Of a stretch of 16,475 nt of DNA, positions 13,524 to 16,475 are shown in pieces (position 1 is the stretch's first letter; each line of letters begins with the position of its first letter). Both the position numbers and the translations under genes were made by a program. Origin of the DNA: an uncultured Clostridium sp. Lineage in GTDB: Bacteria > Bacillota > Clostridia > TANB77 > CAG-508. The DNA is taken from the NCBI GenBank assembly GCA_900553985.1, contig USFW01000031.1, positions 1 through 16,475 on the forward strand, read 5' to 3'. The notes under the pieces are model-generated. The model saw nothing but the letters and a program-made list of their open reading frames with translations, did not search any database and was not told where the DNA came from.

Positions 13524-14433
13524 TTATATTCCCTCCTGTCTTTTCAAAAAATGCTTCTTCTAAAGTCTTTTCTTCTTCTTTAACTTCATATATTTTTATA
13601 TCATTTTCAACTAAACATTTTATTAAATCTGGTACTTCATCTTTATCAATATTTATCTTTATTTTCTTATCATCAATTGTCTTAAAAGCTAACCCTATAT
13701 TTTTTATTAATTTTTCAATCATTTTACTATCATTTGTTTCAAATATTCTAAAAGTTTTTCTTTCATCATTTTTTATTTTTGAAATTTCACTTGTTTCTAT
13801 TACTTCTCCATTTTTTATTATACATACTTTATTACAAAAATTATCTAATTCGGCTAAATTATGGCTTGAAATTAAGATAGCCATTTTTTCCTCTTGTGCT
13901 AATTTAACTAAAAGTTCTCTCATCTCCTTTATTCCCTCAGGATCTAATCCATTAGTTGGCTCATCTAGAATCAATAACTTAGGATTATGCAAAATTGCTT
14001 GAGCTATCCCTAATCTTTGTCTCATTCCTAAAGAATATTTTGATACTTTATCATTTATTCTATTTTCCAATTTTACTAATTTAACTACTTTTTCTATTCT
14101 TTCTTTTGTAATTCCTTTATATAGATTTGCCACTAATTTTAAGTTATCATATCCAGATAAATACATATACATGTCAGGATTTTCTACTATTGCACCGACT
14201 TTTTCAATAGCATTTGTAAAATTCTTTTGTATATCATATCCATTTATTAATACGGTTCCTTTTGTTATACCTTGTAATCCTAGTATTAGCTTTATAGTTG
14301 TTGTCTTTCCTGCTCCATTTGGTCCTATAAACCCCAAAATATCTCCTTCTTCTATTTTTAAGGAAACATTTTTTAAGATTTTCTTTTTACCAAAATCTTT
14401 GCATAAATCTTTACATTCAAGTATTGTCTGCAT
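13516..14433 (-). CDS. ABC transporter ATP-binding protein (BcrA/CcmA type)
   Basis: Hydrolyses ATP on the cytoplasmic side to drive the adjacent permease. The 305 residues hold a full nucleotide-binding domain: Walker A GPNGAGKT (37-44), Q-loop region around ENPDMYMYLSGYDNL (about 84-98), signature SLGMRQR (134-140), Walker B LLILDEPTNGLDPEG (153-167) and switch His H191 in SSHNL. The signature reads SLGMRQR rather than LSGGQ, usual for the export subfamily that includes bacitracin and lantibiotic immunity transporters. The last 90 residues are a C-terminal extension common to that group. GAGAGGA precedes ATG 14433. No confident promoter was found upstream, but it follows the sigma/anti-sigma operon with a terminator between. 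Confidence 0.94.
   Translation of the reverse strand: MQTILECKDLCKDFGKKKILKNVSLKIEEGDILGFIGPNGAGKTTTIKLILGLQGITKGTVLINGYDIQKNFTNAIEKVGAIVENPDMYMYLSGYDNLKLVANLYKGITKERIEKVVKLVKLENRINDKVSKYSLGMRQRLGIAQAILHNPKLLILDEPTNGLDPEGIKEMRELLVKLAQEEKMAILISSHNLAELDNFCNKVCIIKNGEVIETSEISKIKNDERKTFRIFETNDSKMIEKLIKNIGLAFKTIDDKKIKINIDKDEVPDLIKCLVENDIKIYEVKEEEKTLEEAFFEKTGGNIIE
13532..13537 (-). promoter_or_regulatory. ribosome binding site supporting a TTG start
   Basis: AGGAGG, located within the last codons of the ATPase gene, lies 8 bases before the TTG at 13523. The strong site offsets the weak start codon and ties permease translation to the ATPase. Confidence 0.75.
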
Positions 14434-14755
14434 AATTACTAATCCTCTCTTTCTTTGCCTATATTAATTAAAATATATGTAATAGGCTAAAATTAAAACT
14501 TTTCTATCTTTTGTTTTTTCTTATTTTACCATATGATATTGTTTTATACTATTTATTTTTTCTTAATATTAATTGAAGAATTTATTAATTTGCTTCTATA
14601 TTGCTTATTATCTTAATTCTTTATGGTTTAGTTTTATCTTTTAATATCTGCAATTAGGCATAAAAGGAACCCTCATTATTAAACTTTTTTGTCTAATAAT
14701 TTGGGTTCAGTTCATATATTCTAATTTTCTAAATATTTTTAACTTTAATATTTCC
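14434..14755. other. intergenic region between the anti-sigma gene and the ABC ATPase gene
   Basis: This 322-base AT-rich region holds the terminator of the sigma operon (14661-14708). I see no gene. A TATAAA near 14550 and TGG-TAAAAT near 14526, both minus strand, could be -10 elements for the ABC operon, but neither has a good -35. There is no match to the TGTAAC-16-CGTC pattern found before the sigma gene. Confidence 0.6.
14661..14708 (-). terminator. terminator of the sigma/anti-sigma operon
   Basis: On the minus strand GAACCC-AA-ATTATTA (from 14708) pairs with TAATAAT-GA-GGGTTC (to 14667), with a two-base internal mismatch, followed by CCTTTTA. It lies about 48 bases beyond the anti-sigma stop. 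Confidence 0.7.
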
Positions 14756-15688
14756 TTATCGATTAGTTACTTTATATTCATCTATATTGGGTTCTACAAA
14801 TTCTTCCTCTTTTACCTCATTAAACTCATATATATAATCTGATGTTGGAACTCTTCCTCGTGTACCATCTGGGTTTTTATATTCATATGCAATAGAACTT
14901 ATAGGAAGACCTGTTGATTTATTTACATATATTCCTTCTTCTAAATTATTATTAACACTTTTAAAGTTTGAAATATAATAGCATTCTTCTCCATTAAATG
15001 TAGTATCTTTAACAGATGAAAGAATTGAATATACAAACAACTGTAAATAGTTTTCTGTCTTAGTTACATTTTGAGGATTAACAAATATTTCAATTTCTTG
15101 ATTTAAGTTTACAACTTTTTCAATTTTACCATCTTTTTCGTCTTTAACTTCTCTATAAATATTTGCTATATATTTTTTATCATTTTCACTAGAGCTTTCA
15201 TTTTTCCTGGCAAATATTGTTATTTTATTTATTCCATTATCCTTTCTTTGTGTTGTTATAATTTTCTTCTTATCTCCTAATGAAAATACTTCTGTTTTTG
15301 AATAATCTTCTAAATAGTATGAATATGTTACAGTATGATAATTTGATGTATTAATAGTATTTTCTGCATTTTTAGATAAACTTGAAATTATAATAACTTT
15401 CCTTGCTGTAAGTATTATAAATACCACTAAGATTAATGATATTATTAATTTTAATATATTTATTTTTTTATTAAATTTTTTTATATATTTTACTTCTCGA
15501 TTATCTTTTTTAGTTATATTTAAGTTAAACTCTTGTTTCATCCTTTCTAAAACTTGTTTACAACTCTGACATTTTTCTAGGTGTTCTTCAATATAAACTT
15601 TTGTTTCTTTTGTAGTTAGATTTTCTATATAACTTGGCAATAAATCCTGAACAATTTTACATTCTCTTTTATCTTTGTTATTTTCCAT
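14756..15688 (-). CDS. membrane anti-sigma factor with zinc-finger (ZAS) domain
   Basis: Expected to hold the co-encoded ECF sigma factor inactive at the membrane. The cytoplasmic N-terminus has the ZAS pattern C10 ... H36-x3-C40-x2-C43 (HLEKCQSC). One membrane helix follows (about 76-95), then an external domain of about 215 residues. That domain has alternating strands, and NGEECYYI...GIYVNKSTGLPISS resembles LolA/MucB-like sensor folds, a weak impression only. The start is ATG 15688: AAGGAGG (15698-15704) is 9 bases away. An ATG at 15694 is only 3 bases away and a TTG at 15697 abuts it. The gene overlaps the sigma gene by 11 bases, which helps keep the two proteins in balance. The inducing signal is unknown. 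Confidence 0.88.
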   Translation of the reverse strand: MENNKDKRECKIVQDLLPSYIENLTTKETKVYIEEHLEKCQSCKQVLERMKQEFNLNITKKDNREVKYIKKFNKKINILKLIISLILVVFIILTARKVIIISSLSKNAENTINTSNYHTVTYSYYLEDYSKTEVFSLGDKKKIITTQRKDNGINKITIFARKNESSSENDKKYIANIYREVKDEKDGKIEKVVNLNQEIEIFVNPQNVTKTENYLQLFVYSILSSVKDTTFNGEECYYISNFKSVNNNLEEGIYVNKSTGLPISSIAYEYKNPDGTRGRVPTSDYIYEFNEVKEEEFVEPNIDEYKVTNR

Positions 15689-16160
15689 ATTCATCAACCT
15701 CCTTCATTTTATTTTTTCCTCGATAAAAAGTTACTCTAGCCCAATTTTCTGTCTTATCCATAATAACTCCTATTTCCTTAAAAGTTAACTCTCCTACTAT
15801 TCTTAAATAAATCACTTCTCTAGTTTTTTCATCTAATTTTTGTATTTTTCTATTTAATAACCTCTTTTCTTCTTTTGATATAATATCATCTTCGATGTTA
15901 TTTAATGTTTGTATATTAAATAATTTACTCTCTTCAATATGTACTAATCTTTTATCTCTTCTACATTTATCATACCAAAGATTTTTAGCAATTTGACATA
16001 ACCATACTGATATTTTGCATTCACCTTTATATGTATTAATCTTTTTTACAGCTCTATAAAAAGTTTCTTGTGTGAGTTCTTCTGAAATATCATCATTATG
16101 GGTTAGACAGAATAAGTATTTATTTACTGTTTTAAAATATTCTTTATATATTTCTTCCAT
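15678..16160 (-). CDS. ECF-type RNA polymerase sigma factor
   Basis: Directs RNA polymerase to a set of stress or envelope promoters. The 160 residues match the two-domain ECF size. Sigma-2 (about 5-70) contains SEELTQETFYRAVKKINTYKG and the -10-binding KISVWLCQIAKNLWYDKCRR. Sigma-4 (about 105-157) contains LDEKTREVIYLRIVGELTFKEIG and a helix-turn-helix ending ENWARVTFYRGKNKMKE. The start at ATG 16160 fits the family, whose members commonly open MEEIYxxYF. The ribosome binding site is however 18 bases away and instead suits an ATG at 16169 that is followed at once by TAG. The anti-sigma gene overlaps its 3' end. A promoter resembling ECF sites lies just upstream, so self-activation is likely. 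Confidence 0.93.
   Translation of the reverse strand: MEEIYKEYFKTVNKYLFCLTHNDDISEELTQETFYRAVKKINTYKGECKISVWLCQIAKNLWYDKCRRDKRLVHIEESKLFNIQTLNNIEDDIISKEEKRLLNRKIQKLDEKTREVIYLRIVGELTFKEIGVIMDKTENWARVTFYRGKNKMKEVDEYGK
15698..15704 (-). promoter_or_regulatory. ribosome binding site that decides the anti-sigma start
   Basis: AAGGAGG inside the final codons of the sigma gene. Spacing to ATG 15688 is 9 bases, ideal; the two upstream in-frame candidates are too close. Confidence 0.75.
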
Positions 16161-16163
16161 ATT

Positions 16164-16185
16164 CTACATAACTGATATCCTCCTT
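16164..16185 (-). promoter_or_regulatory. ribosome binding site and ATG-TAG start-stop pair before the sigma gene
   Basis: AAGGAGGA (16185-16178) is followed after 8-9 bases by ATG (16169-16167) and immediately by TAG (16166-16164). The true sigma ATG is one codon further, at 16160, in the same frame. The arrangement could force ribosomes to terminate and restart, lowering or regulating translation. Confidence 0.6.
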
Positions 16186-16194
16186 TTATAATAT

Positions 16195-16220
16195 GACGCA
16201 ATAAAATTGATTTTGTTACA
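16195..16220 (-). promoter_or_regulatory. candidate ECF-type autoregulatory promoter
   Basis: On the minus strand TGTAAC (16220-16215), a 16-base spacer, then CGTC (16198-16195). This matches the general shape of ECF promoters (an AAC-containing -35 and CGTC or CGTA -10). The start would fall near 16188, only a few bases before the ribosome binding site, giving a very short leader. Confidence 0.6.
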
Positions 16221-16298
16221 TAATTTTACTATTTAATTTAAAAAAATTATTCAAACTATAAATTTATAATATATATTAATATTTTCATATATCTACAT

Positions 16299-16329
16299 AA
16301 AAAAACCGTTTCTTTTGAAACGGTTTTTT
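16299..16329 (-). terminator. terminator of the rRNA-tRNA-Asn transcript
   Basis: Directly after the tRNA, AAACCGTTTC pairs perfectly with GAAACGGTTT around a 4-base loop, followed by a run of T on the minus strand. The next gene therefore starts from its own promoter. Confidence 0.85.
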
Positions 16330-16405
16330 TGGCTCCTCTTGTTGGACTCGAACCAACGACCTATCGGTTAACAGCCGAGCGCTCTACCAACTGAGCTAAA
16401 GAGGA
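16330..16405 (-). tRNA. tRNA-Asn (anticodon GTT)
   Basis: A full 76-base tRNA with CCA encoded (16332-16330). Acceptor strands TCCTCTT and AAGAGGA pair over 7 bp; the D arm is AGCTCAGTTGGTAGAGC, the anticodon loop CTGTTAA gives GTT, and the T arm contains GGTTCGAGTCC. It sits 12 bases after the 5S rRNA gene on the same strand, as often seen at the end of Firmicutes rRNA operons. Confidence 0.96.
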
Positions 16406-16417
16406 ATATATATAAAT

Positions 16418-16475
16418 CTGGCAACAACCTATCTTCCCAGCAGGGTAACCCACAAGTATTTTCGGCACATTTAGG
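16418..16475 (-). rRNA. rrf: 5S ribosomal RNA, 3' part only
   Basis: On the minus strand the segment reads through CCGAAAATACTTGTGGG, the loop E/helix IV region, and ends GAAGATAGGTTGTTGCCAG, the typical 3' end of a clostridial 5S rRNA. The 5' half lies beyond the window. The exact 3' end may differ by a base or two. Confidence 0.88.

Noticed and set aside
15689..15697. TTG or first ATG as the anti-sigma start
   Set aside because: They lie 0 and 3 bases from the AAGGAGG site; ATG 15688 has the right spacing.

Overview
The window comes from a very AT-rich, Gram-positive-type bacterium, most likely a member of Clostridia. The support is strong AGGAGG-type ribosome binding sites, sigma-A-like promoters with 17-base spacers, a LytR-CpsA-Psr (LCP) protein, a VanZ-like protein, a DeoD phosphorylase and a zinc-finger anti-sigma factor. 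TAG is used as an ordinary stop. Almost everything lies on the minus strand and is described right to left; deoD and a decayed transposase fragment are the plus-strand exceptions.

Right edge (about 16475 to 16299): the 3' half of a 5S rRNA, then tRNA-Asn and a strong terminator, the tail of an rRNA operon. Next is a two-gene ECF sigma / anti-sigma operon (16160 to 14756). It has a candidate self-recognised promoter (TGTAAC, 16 bases, CGTC), an odd ATG-TAG start-stop pair in the leader, and its own terminator. An ABC-2 type exporter (ATPase plus permease, 14433 to 12051) follows and ends at a shared bidirectional terminator opposite deoD. deoD (purine nucleoside phosphorylase, plus) and argS (arginyl-tRNA synthetase, minus) are divergent.

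Middle (9377 to 8019): beyond argS lies a 218-bp fold-back element with perfect 42-bp inverted arms around a relatively GC-rich, internally self-complementary core. Then comes a promoter, a small gene encoding a methionine-cored heptad coiled coil built from 21-bp DNA repeats, and its terminator.

Left half (8018 to about 573): a cell-envelope glycopolymer region. LCP phosphotransferase and VanZ-like genes come first. From a separate promoter (6365 to 6393) there follow a priming sugar-phosphate transferase, a GT4 glycosyltransferase, a radical SAM/SPASM protein and a second GT4, then a 212-base gap, a third GT4 and an unrecognised 59-residue ORF. My reading is that the priming enzyme loads a sugar phosphate on undecaprenyl phosphate, the GT4 enzymes extend it, and an LCP protein attaches the finished polymer to the wall. 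No flippase or polymerase is present, so those must be encoded elsewhere. The radical SAM protein is the unexplained member.

Left edge: a piece of an IS1634/IS4-like transposase (plus), then tRNA-Leu(TAG) with a clear promoter and tRNA-Pro(TGG), which is cut by the window start. The best candidates for something undescribed are the 218-bp fold-back element, the radical SAM enzyme inside the glycan operon, the methionine zipper protein, and the start-stop leader of the sigma gene.
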